DNA of 64,000 nucleotides from Desulfatibacillum aliphaticivorans DSM 15576 (GCF_000429905.1 NZ_KE386982.1:270551-334550), one strand, 5' to 3'. Shown: positions 34,990 to 45,100, counted from the first letter of the stretch. Notes: generated by a model from the sequence alone, not told the origin. Program-made: numbers and translations.

Positions 34990-36690
34990 ATGAAAAAATC
35001 AGTATTGTTTTTTGCCATTTTATTAATTGCCATTACAGGCTCCACGGGCATGGCGGCTTATCATCATCAGGGGGAAGTCGACTCGGACAATTTTACGGCA
35101 GTGTATCCTGCCGCGTCAGGCACCAAACTGGACCAATGCGCCCTGTGCCATTGCGGCGGGGAGTACGAAAAAAACGGCAAGACCGTCACCCTGGGAAGCT
35201 GCCAGTGGTGCCACGACAGTGAACACGGATACGGGTACGACGAGTCCGGCAACATCTGGAACACCCTGAACCAGTACGGCAAGGATTACTTCACCGCCGG
35301 ACGCAATCAGGCGGCGGTCTCGGCCATTGAAGACGATGATTCCGACGGCGATACATACTCCAATCTGCAGGAAATCACGGCTGTCTCCTATCCTGGCAAT
35401 GCTAACGACGACCCCTCCAAGACCCCCGCGGCGTTCCGGGTTTATTCCATGGATCAGATCGAAGCCATGGATCAGCACACCCAGTTCCTGCTGATGAACA
35501 CTAGCCGCTCCGGCGATTTTTACGCCGAGTACACGGGCGTGATTATGGAAGACCTTCTTGAAGACGCCGGCATTCTGGACTCCGCCACGGGCATCACCGT
35601 GTTCGCCCCCGACGGATGGTCCAACTACCATCCCATGGAAGCGGACGGCCAGGAAAACCATTATCATGTGAAAGGAGAATACGCAGAGGCCCAGTTCCAA
35701 TATGACGCAGAGGCCGACGAGGCTTTGAACGCCGATGGATGGTGCGATTACAGCGCACCCTCCTGCAAGGGCCGCAACCACGGCGACGCCATTGCCGTGG
35801 ACGGCGGACTGCACATGATCCTCGCCTACCAACGGGAAGGAAGCTACCTGGACACCGGCGTTCTGAACAATGACAATAAACTGGACGGCTCCGGGCCTTT
35901 CAGGGTGGTTCCCCCTCAGGTGACCCCTTGTCCGCCTGACCAGTCCAGCAAATCCGATGTGCAGGACGTGGTCTGGCCTTATGAAAACAGCTGGGACCAC
36001 AACGCCGGCGCCTCCAGCCGTTCGGCCACCATCATCCGGGTGGAGCCCCTGCCCGACGGCATTACGGACATCGACATCCTGGAAGCCGGCTGGAATTACG
36101 TGGACCAGGGCAAGATCATCATCTACGGCGCCATTGACGGAACCGACTCCAACGGAAACGGCATTCTGGACAGCGAGGAAGGCAACTCCGCAGATCCTAA
36201 AAAAGCCCATTTTCGCCCCATGACAGGCTTGAACAACATGACCGTGGAAACAGACGCGGGAGAACTGAAACATGTGGAAGCCCTTTACTGCGACGATCCT
36301 TCCCTGAACCAGACCGGCAAGCCCGCCAGGATGAACTATCCCTACGGCGCCTTCAAGCTGGAAGTCAACGGCCTGAACGCAGCCAGCCCGGACGGAGACA
36401 TCGTCACCCTGACGCTTACCTTCCCCGACGCGGTTCCCACCAACGCCAAGTTCTATAAAATAGTGGGCGGCGGCTGGGTCAGCCTGCCCTTTGACGACAA
36501 CGACGGCGACGAAACCATCGTGGTCACCCTCCAGGACGGAGACCCGGACACCGACGCTGACGGAACCATCAACGGCGTGATTGTGGACCCGGGCGTCCTG
36601 GCTACGCCGGCTGCCTCTTCCGGCTCCAAGTCCACCTCTTCGGACGACGGCGACTCCAGCTCCTGCTTTATCAAAGCCCTGCTGCAGTAA
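34990..36690 (+). CDS. Exported diheme-motif protein with choice-of-anchor-type C-terminus
   Basis: 566 residues. Signal peptide (MKKSVLFF..., cleavage after MAA). Two c-type heme motifs lie near the N-terminus, CALCH and CQWCH (about residues 42-46 and 68-72). DDDSDGDTYSNLQE is an EF-hand/TSP3-like calcium loop. The middle (YTGVIMEDLLEDAGI...GITVFAPDGWS) resembles the beta domain of molybdopterin-binding oxidoreductase folds, without the catalytic Cys. Near the end, LTLTFPDAVPTNAKFYKIVGG and DGDPDTDADGTINGVIVDPG fit the choice-of-anchor-U pattern, closing with a Ser/Asp-rich linker and SSCFIKALLQ. Probably a surface electron-transfer or binding protein. ATG 34990 has GGGAGG. It is likely cotranscribed with the porin. 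Confidence 0.7.
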   Translation: MKKSVLFFAILLIAITGSTGMAAYHHQGEVDSDNFTAVYPAASGTKLDQCALCHCGGEYEKNGKTVTLGSCQWCHDSEHGYGYDESGNIWNTLNQYGKDYFTAGRNQAAVSAIEDDDSDGDTYSNLQEITAVSYPGNANDDPSKTPAAFRVYSMDQIEAMDQHTQFLLMNTSRSGDFYAEYTGVIMEDLLEDAGILDSATGITVFAPDGWSNYHPMEADGQENHYHVKGEYAEAQFQYDAEADEALNADGWCDYSAPSCKGRNHGDAIAVDGGLHMILAYQREGSYLDTGVLNNDNKLDGSGPFRVVPPQVTPCPPDQSSKSDVQDVVWPYENSWDHNAGASSRSATIIRVEPLPDGITDIDILEAGWNYVDQGKIIIYGAIDGTDSNGNGILDSEEGNSADPKKAHFRPMTGLNNMTVETDAGELKHVEALYCDDPSLNQTGKPARMNYPYGAFKLEVNGLNAASPDGDIVTLTLTFPDAVPTNAKFYKIVGGGWVSLPFDDNDGDETIVVTLQDGDPDTDADGTINGVIVDPGVLATPAASSGSKSTSSDDGDSSSCFIKALLQ

Positions 36691-36715
36691 CCCTCCCCCC
36701 TGCATGAAAAAATAC

Positions 36716-36739
36716 GGGAGGCCGCAAACGCGGCCTCCC
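36716..36739. terminator. Perfect 10-bp hairpin after the diheme gene
   Basis: GGGAGGCCGC AAAC GCGGCCTCCC is very stable but lacks a T-run on either strand, so termination may be inefficient or of another type. It starts the 324-bp gap 36691-37014, whose rest is the 36-bp tandem repeat and plain sequence. Confidence 0.55.
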
Positions 36740-36814
36740 TATCACCTACAAACAACAGACCAAGAAAAAAGGGTTTTTCGCCTCCGGCGGCAAAACTGAT
36801 GAACTCCTATAACT

Positions 36815-36905
36815 GCATGCCTCTGGCGGCAAACTGCCAAAAACAGAAAAGCATGCCTCCGGCGCCCAACTGCCAAAAACAGAAAAGCATGCCTCCGGCG
36901 GCCCG
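36815..36905. repeat. 36-bp tandem repeat, about 2.5 units
   Basis: Units begin with GCATGCCTC at 36815, 36851 and 36887 (period 36), each CCTCYGGCG...AACTGCCAAAAACAGAAAA. A degenerate half-unit lies just before at 36781. Units are contiguous without spacers. Confidence 0.75.
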
Positions 36906-37014
36906 CTTTTGAAAAAGCGGGGCAAAACTTTTTAAATGGCGCTGCGCGCAAAAACAAAGGCCTTTCCTCGAACAGGTTTTTATAAGGCATGATTGGCGTC
37001 CCCAATGGGATTTG

Positions 37015-37719
37015 TCACTTTATCGTGAGTTGTGCATCCATGGTTAGCGCCTTGGCTTCATCCGCTGGCTGAGGCGCGCCGTAACACCAGTTTCGAATAA
37101 ATTCCACGTGCTGCAGCAGTTGGCGGATCATCCAGCCCACGGCGAAGGCGGCGATGACGGTTCCCTCGCGCAGCCCCAGAATCTCCCGGGCGCCGATAAA
37201 CGAAATGGTCAGGGCCATCACAACCAGCGACACATCCAGCCCCACCTTCACCATGCCGAACTCTTTCTTTTTGGCGTAGCAAAACGCCTGGGCGAATCCT
37301 TCTCCCGGTATATATATAAGGTCAGCCGCCAGTTCGCAGGTGATCCCCGCCGCCAAAACAAAGCATCCCAAGAGCAGTTCCACGATCTGTTTCCAATAGG
37401 CGTCCGGGACGTAAAACTCGGTCAAATACATGCCCACGTCAATGAAGACGCCAAAGATGGTTATCACAACCAGTTGAAAATACTGAATCCGGCGGAACTC
37501 CTTTTTAAGCAGGATCATCTGGCCGATTATAAACAGGATATTGAAAATAAAGGTCCAGGTCCCGAAGCTCAGCGGGGACAAAAAGGTCAGCACCTAAGGC
37601 ACGCTGGAAATGGGCGTGGTTCCCAGGCCGGCCTGGGTGCTTAGCGCAACGCCCAACCCTGCCAGCGCAAGGCCCAGGCCCAAACAAATCATCCGTCTTC
37701 TTAACTCCCGGCTAGGCAT
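37015..37719 (-). pseudogene. YczE/YitT-like membrane protein interrupted by amber codon 42
   Basis: The frame from ATG 37719 encodes a typical five-helix YczE-like integral membrane protein of about 234 residues, but codon 42 is TAG (37596-37594). Upstream are the basic start PSRELRRRM, helix one and GLGTTPISSVP. Directly downstream, in the same frame, it continues VLTFLSPLSFGTWTFIFNIL. The interrupted place (SSVP-x-VL) is usually Tyr in related proteins, so one base change of TAT/TAC explains it. The ATG overlaps the marR stop by 8 bp. A GTG immediately after the amber codon could restart translation of residues 43-234, giving a protein lacking helix one. Confidence 0.75.
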
Positions 37720-38149
37720 TGGCGCTCTCCTTGAGCAGGTTGCCCCGCAGCCTCTTCAAAAGGGGAACCAGAAACTCCTCCTCTTCTCGGCTCACTCCTT
37801 TGAGCGCCCTGGCCTCCACAATGGCGAAAGCCCGTTTGACCTTTTGAGCGGTTTCAAAGCCCTTTTCAGAAAGGGAAACCGTTACGGTCCGCCTGTTTTC
37901 GTCGTTTCTGACGCGTTCGATCAGGCCCGCCGTCTCCATTTTCGCCAGAAGATTGGTTAAGGTCGGCGGCTCTATGAAGCAGCCTTCCGCGATCTCGCAT
38001 TGAATGGAATGGGGCTCGGCCATGAGAAAGGCCAGGACCTTGGGCTGCCCCGGGGACAGGTCCGGGCAAGTCTTGGCGATTTCCTCCAGGATCCTTTTTT
38101 TGAACACGGATTGGGTGGCCATGAGTTCGTAGTGTATTTCGTTTCGCAT
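37712..38149 (-). CDS. MarR-family regulator, probable autoregulator
   Basis: 145 residues. Winged-helix core: CEIAEGCFIEPPTLTNLLAKMETAGLIERV, wing NDENRRTVTVSLSEKG, and a C-terminal dimerisation helix (LVPLLKRLRGNLL). It precedes, and overlaps by 8 bp, the YczE-like gene, so it probably controls that membrane protein. Two palindromes just upstream of its start are likely binding sites. The effector is unknown. Confidence 0.85.
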   Translation of the reverse strand: MRNEIHYELMATQSVFKKRILEEIAKTCPDLSPGQPKVLAFLMAEPHSIQCEIAEGCFIEPPTLTNLLAKMETAGLIERVRNDENRRTVTVSLSEKGFETAQKVKRAFAIVEARALKGVSREEEEFLVPLLKRLRGNLLKESANA

Positions 38150-38160
38150 ACAGTTATCTT

Positions 38161-38200
38161 CCTAATAATTAGGTTTCGAATTATTAACTTCCGAAGTTAA
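38161..38200. promoter_or_regulatory. Two palindromic MarR operators
   Basis: CCTAATAATTAGG (38161-38173) and TTAACTTCCGAAGTTAA (38184-38200) are perfect palindromes 12-51 bp upstream of the marR ATG. MarR proteins bind such 13-17-bp AT-rich palindromes. The AT-rich remainder to 38594 shows no gene. Confidence 0.6.
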
Positions 38201-38594
38201 TACGCCCATTGAATCTCCTTTACAAGAGGAAATAGGCATAATTAAAAAATACATGCAAAAAATATTTTTAATTAAATAATAGTCTGAATTAATTGTAAAA
38301 TATTCTAATAGGCATTGTTTTGAGGCGGCGCGCAGGCATGAAATCGCCCTTGAACGCCATGGGTAAAGATATACGCCGTATATGAAATGTATACAGCAAA
38401 ATATTTGGACGTTTCACTACTTTATTTACAATATAATCAATATTTTATTTGTAAATTTCTTCCTGTTTTCGGGGCGTTGCGGGGAAAATCACCGATCAAA
38501 GCGGCGTATATTTTTTTGTGACGTTTTTGAGGGATGGGTTTTGTAGAATAGAAAATAATAATATAAATCAATATGTTAAATAAAAAGTTTTGGA

Positions 38595-38611
38595 TTGGCA
38601 CGGTTGATGCT
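38595..38611 (+). promoter_or_regulatory. Sigma-54 promoter of the double-receiver regulator
   Basis: TTGGCACGGTTGATGCT matches the -24/-12 consensus YTGGCACGRNNNTTGCW at all but one fixed position, with exact GG-N10-GC spacing, 54 bp before the ATG at 38665. The neighbouring sigma-54 activator (18132-19565) is a candidate regulator. Confidence 0.8.
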
Positions 38612-38664
38612 CTTAAGGAAAGCGACGATGTAACGTGAAACACCTCTTACGAAAGGAGGACCTT

Positions 38665-39999
38665 ATGAGCCAAATCCAAAGAATCTTAGTGGTGGACGAC
38701 GAGCCCGGCATCCTGCAGAACGTCACCAAAATTCTGTCCAAAGCCGAATATGAGGTCTTCCAGGCGTCCAGCGCCAAAGAAGCGCTGGAAGAGATGGCCA
38801 AGCGGTCATACTCCCTGTTGATTTCGGATATAGTCATGCCGGAAATGAATGGCCTGGAATTGCTCAAAATGGTCAAGAACCAATGGCCCCTGACCCAGGT
38901 GCTTATGATGACGGCTTACGCCTCTACGGAAACCGCTGTCAAAGCCATCCGCCTGGGCGCCCTGGATTACCTGCCCAAGCCCTTCACCCCGGACGAACTT
39001 CGCGCGCTGGTTGACCGCTCCGTGGCCGGAGATCTGTACGAGGCCTCCGTAGGCGACGTGGAGCGTGAAGACATTGACGCCATGCACCTGAACCTGCCCC
39101 TGGATATGCTTTCGGAAGCGGACGTGGGGGAGGGCTTCTGCGACATCGGCAAGAAGGTTTGCAATGTTTACCAGAAGTTAGGCCACACCTGCAAGGCTGG
39201 CGAGAAAAAGGGCCTGTGCCCCCAAGAGGCCAAAAAGGCCAAGTCCGAAGACGCCGCCCCTGCTATTCAGGAGTTGATCGGCGTGGACATGCCCTTCAAC
39301 TACGAGGAAGTGGTGGAAGCCACAGGCCCGGAATACGTGGCCAATCTGGGGCGCGACGGATTTGCGTTCATGCCCTACGAGGATCTGAAAGCCAGCGCCG
39401 CCCGCATGGAGGCCCGGTTAAACAGGGCCAAATTGGCGGCCATGTACAAGAAGAAGGAAAGTCGCATCCCCGGGACCACCGACGCCCTGTCCGACATTAC
39501 GGACGCCGTTGGAACCGAGTACGTCAAGCATTTGGATCGTGACGGGTTCTCTCGGATTCCCTTTGAGGAGCTGAAGGGAAGCGTCGAGAAAATGGAGGCG
39601 AAATTGAGCGGTAAGGAGATTGAGCTGGCCCTGGCCTCGGATATTCTGGTGGTTGACGACGAGGTGGCGGTCAATAACAACATCCGGAAGATTCTGAAAA
39701 AAGGGCAGTACACCGTGGATCAGGCGACCACGCGGGACGAAGCCCTGGAAAAAGTCAGCAAGGGATTTTACCGGGTCATCATCCTGGATCTCAAGATGCC
39801 CGGAGTGGTGGGTTTGGAACTCCTGGAAGCGGTGCACAAAATGCAGCCTAACGCCAAGATTGTGATTATCACCGGGTACGCCAGCATCGAGACGGCCGTG
39901 GAAACCTCCCGGCTGGGCGCCATGCTGTACGTCCCCAAACCCTTCACCCCCGCCGAAATTCGCACGGCTGTGGAAAAGGCCTCCCGCCTCGCCGCATAG
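38665..39999 (+). CDS. Double-receiver response regulator with internal repeat and Cys segment
   Basis: 444 residues without a DNA-binding or enzymatic output. Receiver 1 (about 4-125): VVDDEP, Asp55 (SDIVMP), KPF. Receiver 2 (about 325-444): VVDDEV, Asp375 (LDLKMP), KPF. Between them are a Cys-bearing stretch (CDIGKKVCNVYQKLGHTC...GLCPQ) and two copies of an unfamiliar roughly 45-residue repeat (EYVANLGRDGFAFMPYEDL and EYVKHLDRDGFSRIPFEEL, each followed by a helix ending MEA-L). ATG 38665 has AAAGGAGG. It probably acts as a phosphate relay or protein-interaction switch for the NuoF/HdrA genes downstream. Confidence 0.85.
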   Translation: MSQIQRILVVDDEPGILQNVTKILSKAEYEVFQASSAKEALEEMAKRSYSLLISDIVMPEMNGLELLKMVKNQWPLTQVLMMTAYASTETAVKAIRLGALDYLPKPFTPDELRALVDRSVAGDLYEASVGDVEREDIDAMHLNLPLDMLSEADVGEGFCDIGKKVCNVYQKLGHTCKAGEKKGLCPQEAKKAKSEDAAPAIQELIGVDMPFNYEEVVEATGPEYVANLGRDGFAFMPYEDLKASAARMEARLNRAKLAAMYKKKESRIPGTTDALSDITDAVGTEYVKHLDRDGFSRIPFEELKGSVEKMEAKLSGKEIELALASDILVVDDEVAVNNNIRKILKKGQYTVDQATTRDEALEKVSKGFYRVIILDLKMPGVVGLELLEAVHKMQPNAKIVIITGYASIETAVETSRLGAMLYVPKPFTPAEIRTAVEKASRLAA

Positions 40000-40023
40000 C
40001 CAGCAGCGACTCTTCTATAACAG

Positions 40024-40057
40024 GCCGCGGAACCCTTAGGGGTCCGCGGCTTTTTTT
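40024..40057 (+). terminator. Intrinsic terminator after the regulator
   Basis: A stem of about 12 bp, GCCGCGGAACCC / GGGGTCCGCGGC (one mismatch), then TTTTTTT. It separates the regulator transcript from nuoF. Confidence 0.88.
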
Positions 40058-40058
40058 A

Positions 40059-40087
40059 TTGACAATGTTTTTCCTCATCAGTATTCT
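40059..40087 (+). promoter_or_regulatory. Sigma-70-type promoter of nuoF-hdrA
   Basis: TTGACA (40059-40064), 17-bp spacer, TATTCT (40082-40087), directly behind the terminator. It leaves a leader of about 135 bases to the ATG at 40228, in which I see no structure. Confidence 0.6.
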
Positions 40088-40227
40088 TTTGGTTTCTTGA
40101 TAGTTTGCGCGGAGAGGATTCAGCCTCCTCCGCCGAACCTGGTTTGACCAAAATCATGAATTTACATTAAGCTGCGTGTTTCGGGCGATTTTTAATTCTT
40201 TATACGCGCCTGGGGCGCCGGAGGTAG

Positions 40228-42084
40228 ATGGTGGACAGGTTAAAAAACAGAGACGAACTAATAACACTCCGTAAAAACCTTGTGGCCCAGCACAAGGATG
40301 GCAATAAAAAACTTATTTCCCTCTGCTCCGGATCGGGCTGCGGCGCTTACGGCACTGCCAGCGTTTACGAGAGCCTTATGGCCGAACTGAAGAAGGCCGG
40401 CCTTTCCGATCAAGTAGAGGTGCGTCTTACGGGCTGCCATGGCTTTTGTGAAAAAGGCCCTATCATGGTGATTCACCCGGAAGGGATTTTTTATCCCCAG
40501 GTGAAGCCCGACAAGATTCCTGAAATCGTGGAAATGACGTTGAAGAACGGGGAGATTGTGGAGAAATTCCTGTTCAAGGATCCCGTCAGCAAAAAGAAAA
40601 TCGTCCACGAAAAGGACATCCCCTTTTACAAGCTCCAAAAGCGCGTCATTTTCGGCCGCAACCAGATGATCGATCCCACCAATGTCCTTCACTACATTGG
40701 CGAGGAAGGCTACATGGGGCTGGAAAAAGCCCTGTTCGAAATGGAGCCTCAACAGATCATCCAGGAAATCAAAGGCGCCGGCCTCAGGGGCCGGGGCGGC
40801 GGCGGCTTTCCCACGGGCATCAAGTGGGCCTCCTGCGCCAAGCATGACGGCGATCGCTTTGTCATCTGCAACGCCGATGAAGGCGACCCCGGAGCCTACA
40901 TGGACCGCAGCCTTTTGGAAGGCAACCCCCACAGCATCATCGAGGGCATGCTCATCGCGGCCGTAGCCATGCAGTCCCACAACGGCTTCGTCTATGTGCG
41001 CCACGAGTATCCCCTGGCGGTCAAGAACCTGAACATCGCCCTGAAAAGCGCCCGGGAAATCGGCCTTTTGGGCAAGAACATCCTGGGTTCGGGCTTTGAT
41101 TTCGACATCAAGGTCAGCCGCGGCGGCGGCTCCTTTGTCTGCGGCGAGTCCACGGCTCTCATGGCCTCCCTGGAAGGAAAGCCCGGCAGGCCCCGCGCCA
41201 AATACGTCCACACCGTGGAAAAGGGATTCCGGGAAAGCCCCTCCTCCCTGAACAACGTGGAAACCTACGCCAACGTGCCCCACATCATCAACAACGGCGC
41301 CGAATGGTACGCCTCCATGGGAACCGAAGGCAGCAAGGGCACCAAGATCTTCTCCCTGGTGGGCAACGTGGTGAACACCGGGCTGGTGGAAGTGCCCATG
41401 GGAACCAACCTCCGCACCATCATTTACGACATCGGCGGCGGCATTCCCAAGAAAAAGAAATTCAAGGCGGTCCAGAGCGGCGGGCCTTCCGGCGGCTGCA
41501 TCCCGGAGCAATTCCTGGACGTGCCCGTGGACTTTGACGAACTGGTCAAGATCGGGTCCATGATGGGCTCCGGCGGCATGATCGTCATGGACCAGGACAC
41601 CTGCATGGTGGACGTGGCCCGGTACTTTCTGGACTTCCTCAAGGAAGAATCCTGCGGCCAGTGCAACCCCTGCCGCGAAGGCATCAAGCAGATGCTGGAC
41701 GTGTTGACCCGCATCTGCGCCGGCGAAGGCAAGGAAGGCGACATTGAGCTTTTGGAGGAACTGGGCGCCATGGTCCAGAAATTCTCCCTATGCGGCCTGG
41801 GAACCTCCTCGCCCAACCCGGTTCTGACCACCCTTATGTATTTTCGGCATGAGTATGAAGCGCATATCAGGGACAAAAAATGCCCCGCGGGCGTGTGCAA
41901 GCCCCTGTTCCACTACGAGATTGTGGACGGAACCTGCACCGGCTGCGGCCTTTGCGCCCGGAAATGTCCCCAGGACGCCATCACAGGGGCCAAAAAGGAA
42001 ACCCATGTGCTGGACCAGGACAAATGCATCAAGTGCGGCATTTGCTACGATGCATGCAAGTTTAACGCAATTGCAATCCGATAA
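40228..42084 (+). CDS. nuoF: NuoF/HydB-like NADH-binding flavoprotein subunit
   Basis: 618 residues. NADH:acceptor subunit carrying FMN and Fe-S. An N-terminal thioredoxin-like [2Fe-2S] domain (CSGSGCGAYG, GCHGFC; about 30-110) is followed by FMN/NADH motifs GLRGRGGGGFPTG, CNADEGDPGAYMDR and CGESTALMASLEGKPGRPR, then the N3 [4Fe-4S] ligands CGQCNPCREG with a distal Cys (LCGLG). The C-terminus adds two ferredoxin clusters, CTGCGLCARKCP and CIKCGICYDAC. This layout is that of HydB in bifurcating hydrogenases and of NfnB-like partners. It has a good GGAGG before ATG 40228. No hydrogenase lies nearby; the NuoG-HdrA fusion follows at 21 bp. Confidence 0.93.
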   Translation: MVDRLKNRDELITLRKNLVAQHKDGNKKLISLCSGSGCGAYGTASVYESLMAELKKAGLSDQVEVRLTGCHGFCEKGPIMVIHPEGIFYPQVKPDKIPEIVEMTLKNGEIVEKFLFKDPVSKKKIVHEKDIPFYKLQKRVIFGRNQMIDPTNVLHYIGEEGYMGLEKALFEMEPQQIIQEIKGAGLRGRGGGGFPTGIKWASCAKHDGDRFVICNADEGDPGAYMDRSLLEGNPHSIIEGMLIAAVAMQSHNGFVYVRHEYPLAVKNLNIALKSAREIGLLGKNILGSGFDFDIKVSRGGGSFVCGESTALMASLEGKPGRPRAKYVHTVEKGFRESPSSLNNVETYANVPHIINNGAEWYASMGTEGSKGTKIFSLVGNVVNTGLVEVPMGTNLRTIIYDIGGGIPKKKKFKAVQSGGPSGGCIPEQFLDVPVDFDELVKIGSMMGSGGMIVMDQDTCMVDVARYFLDFLKEESCGQCNPCREGIKQMLDVLTRICAGEGKEGDIELLEELGAMVQKFSLCGLGTSSPNPVLTTLMYFRHEYEAHIRDKKCPAGVCKPLFHYEIVDGTCTGCGLCARKCPQDAITGAKKETHVLDQDKCIKCGICYDACKFNAIAIR

Positions 42085-42105
42085 CAGCGTCACGAGGCTA
42101 AACAC

Positions 42106-45100
42106 ATGATCACATTTAAGTTAAACGGCAAAAAAGTCCAGGGGGAAGACGGGCAAACCGTCCTGCAGGTTGCCGAAAAATATGGGGTGGAGATCCCAAC
42201 ATTGTGCCATCACAAGGCATTGGACCCGGCGGGCATGTGCCGCATGTGCACCGTGGAAATGTTCGACGGCAGAAGAACCAAGTTCGTCACGGCCTGCAAC
42301 TATCCCATCTGGGAAGGCATGGAAATCTTCACGGATACGGAAACGGTTCACGAAGGGCGCAAGCTCATCGTGGAAATGCTCCTTTCCCGCTGCACCTCCG
42401 TCCCTGAAATCCAGAACCTGGCCAAAAAATACGGCATTGAAAAATCCCGCTTCGGCGAGGATAACGAAAACGACTGCATCCTGTGCGGCCTGTGCGTGCG
42501 CGTTTGCGAGAAAATGGGCAACAGCGCCATCACCCTCACCGGACGCGGCCTGGAAATGAAGGTGGACACCCCCTTCAGCGTCCAGTCCGACATCTGCAAG
42601 GGATGCGGCGCCTGTGAGTTCATTTGCCCCACCGGCCACATCAAACTGGAAAACATCAATAAAGGCGAAATCAAAAAGATTCCGTCCGAATACGAGCTGG
42701 GCCTCAAGGGCCGCAAGCCCGTTTACGTGCCTTACGCCCAGGCCGTGCCCAACACCCCGGCCATCGACCGGCGCTACTGCATGCATTTCAAGACCGGCGG
42801 CTGCCAGATTTGTACGGAAGTCTGCGGCGTCAACGCCATCGACCACACCATGCAGGACGAAATCGTGGAACTGGAAGTGGGCTCCATTGTGCTCGCCCCG
42901 GGCGCCAAGGTCTATAACCCCGGCAAGCACGACACCTACAATTACAACACCAATCCCAACGTGGTCACCTCCCTGGAATTCGAGCGCATCCTGTCCGCTT
43001 CCGGCCCGTACGGAGGCCACCTTGTCAGGCCTTCGGACCACGTGGAGCCCAAGAAAATCGCCTGGATTCAGTGCGTGGGCTCCCGCGACGAGCACCTGGA
43101 CGGCAAGGGATACTGCTCCGGCGTATGCTGCACCTACGCGGTCAAGGAAGCCATGCTGGCCAAGGATCACTGCCCCGAAGGCCCCGACGGCCTGGACGCG
43201 GCGATCTTCTATATAGACATTCGCACCAACGGCAAGGACTTTGAGCGCTTTTACAACCGCGCCAAGGACGGCGGCGTGCGTTTTGTCAAGTCCAAGGTCA
43301 CCAAGGTGGACCATAACGACGAAACCGGCATGGAAATCCTGCGTTACGTGGACGCCGCGGGCAAACTCCAGGAAGAGGAGTTTGACATCGTGGTCCTCTC
43401 CGTGGGCTTTGAAATCGGCGAAGAAACCAAGGAAATGGCCAAGAAACTGGGCCTGGAAGTGGACAAGAACGGCTTTGCCGTGTCCTCCAGCTTCAACCCG
43501 GTTCAGACCTCCCGGGACGGCGTGTTCGTATGCGGCGCTTTTTCCGCGCCCAAGGACATCCCCACCTCGGTCATCGACTCCTCGGCGGCCGCGGGCGTCA
43601 CAGGCGGGCTTCTGGCCGATTCCCGCTTTACCCTGACCAAGACCGCGGAAATTCCGCCGGAAAGGGCCATCAAGGGCGACCCGACCCGCATCGGCGTGTT
43701 CCTGTGCTGCTGCGGCTCCAACATCGCGGGCGTTGTGGATATGCCCAAGCTGGAGGCCTTCGCCAAGACCCTGCCCGACGTGGCTCACGTGGAAGTCAAT
43801 ATGTATTCCTGCTCCCAGGACACCCAGGAAAAAATGTCCGAGGTCATCCGGGACCAGAACCTGAACCGGGTGGTGGTGGCGGCGTGTACGCCCAAAACCC
43901 ATGAACCCCTGTTCCAGGAAACCCTTATCGCCGCCAGCTTGAACAAATACCTGTTCGAAATGGCCAATATCCGCAACCATTGCTCCTGGGTCCATAAGGA
44001 CGCTCCGGACAAGGCCACCTTAAAGGCCATGGAAACCGTCCGCATGTCCGTCCAGAAAGCGGCCCTGGCCCAGCCCTTGACCGAGCCCAAGCTCAGCATT
44101 GTGGAAAAGGGCCTGGTTATCGGCGGCGGCGTGGCCGGCATGGAAGCGGCCAAAAACCTGGCGGCCCAGGGATACGAAACCCATATCCTGGAACGCACGG
44201 ATCAACTGGGCGGACAGGCCCGCTCCCTGCACAAAACCTGGAAGGGCGAGGACGTCCAGAAATACCTGGCGCAGTTGATCAGCGACATCGAATCCAACGA
44301 GCTCATCACCGTGCATAAAAACGCGGAAATCACCAACGTGGAAGGCTTTGTGGGCGACTTCAAAACCACCTTCAAGGTGGGTGAAGAAGAAACCACCTAC
44401 AACCACGGCGTGACCATTTTCGCCTGCGGCGCCACGGAATACAAACCCACGGAATACCTGTACGGACAGGATCCCCGGGTAGTCACCAACCTGGAACTGG
44501 AAAAGAAGCTCATCCAGGGCGACGCCGGGCTCAAGAGCGCCGGCGCGGCCGTGTTCATCCAATGCGTGGGATCGCGCATTCCGTCCAGGCCGTATTGTTC
44601 CAAGCTCTGCTGCACCCAGTCCATCAAGAACGCCCTGGCCCTTAAAAAGGCCAATCCCAAAAAGCCGGTTTTCGTGCTTTACCGGGATATGCGTCCCTAC
44701 GGACTCCGGGAAAACCTGTACCGGGAAGCCCGCGAAAAAGGCGTGACCTTCATCCGGTACAATGACGACAAGCCCCTGGACGTCACCGGCGGCGATAAAC
44801 TGACCGTCTCCTTTACGGATTACGTCCTGGGCAAAAAACTGCAAATCAGCCCCGAACTGCTGGTTTTGGCGGCGGCCATCGTACCCGAGGAGAGAAACCC
44901 CCTGGCTCAGGCCTTCAAGGTCTCCCAAAACCAGGACGGGTTCTTTGCGGAAGCCCACGTCAAGCTCCGTCCCAACGATTTCGCCACGGACGGCGTATTT
45001 TTGTGCGGCCTCACCCACGGGCCCAAGCCCATTGACGAAGCCATCGCCCAGGCCCAGGCCGCAGCGGCCAGAGCGGTTACGCTGCTTTCCCGCAAGGAGA

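Noticed and set aside
36815..36905. 36-bp periodicity suggesting a CRISPR array
   Set aside because: Units are directly contiguous with no unique spacers, and no cas genes are present.
37015..37719. Pyrrolysine insertion at the TAG of the YczE-like gene
   Set aside because: The position is a Tyr in a permease-like membrane protein, not a methylamine methyltransferase. The MttB-like gene nearby has no TAG, and no pyl genes are seen.
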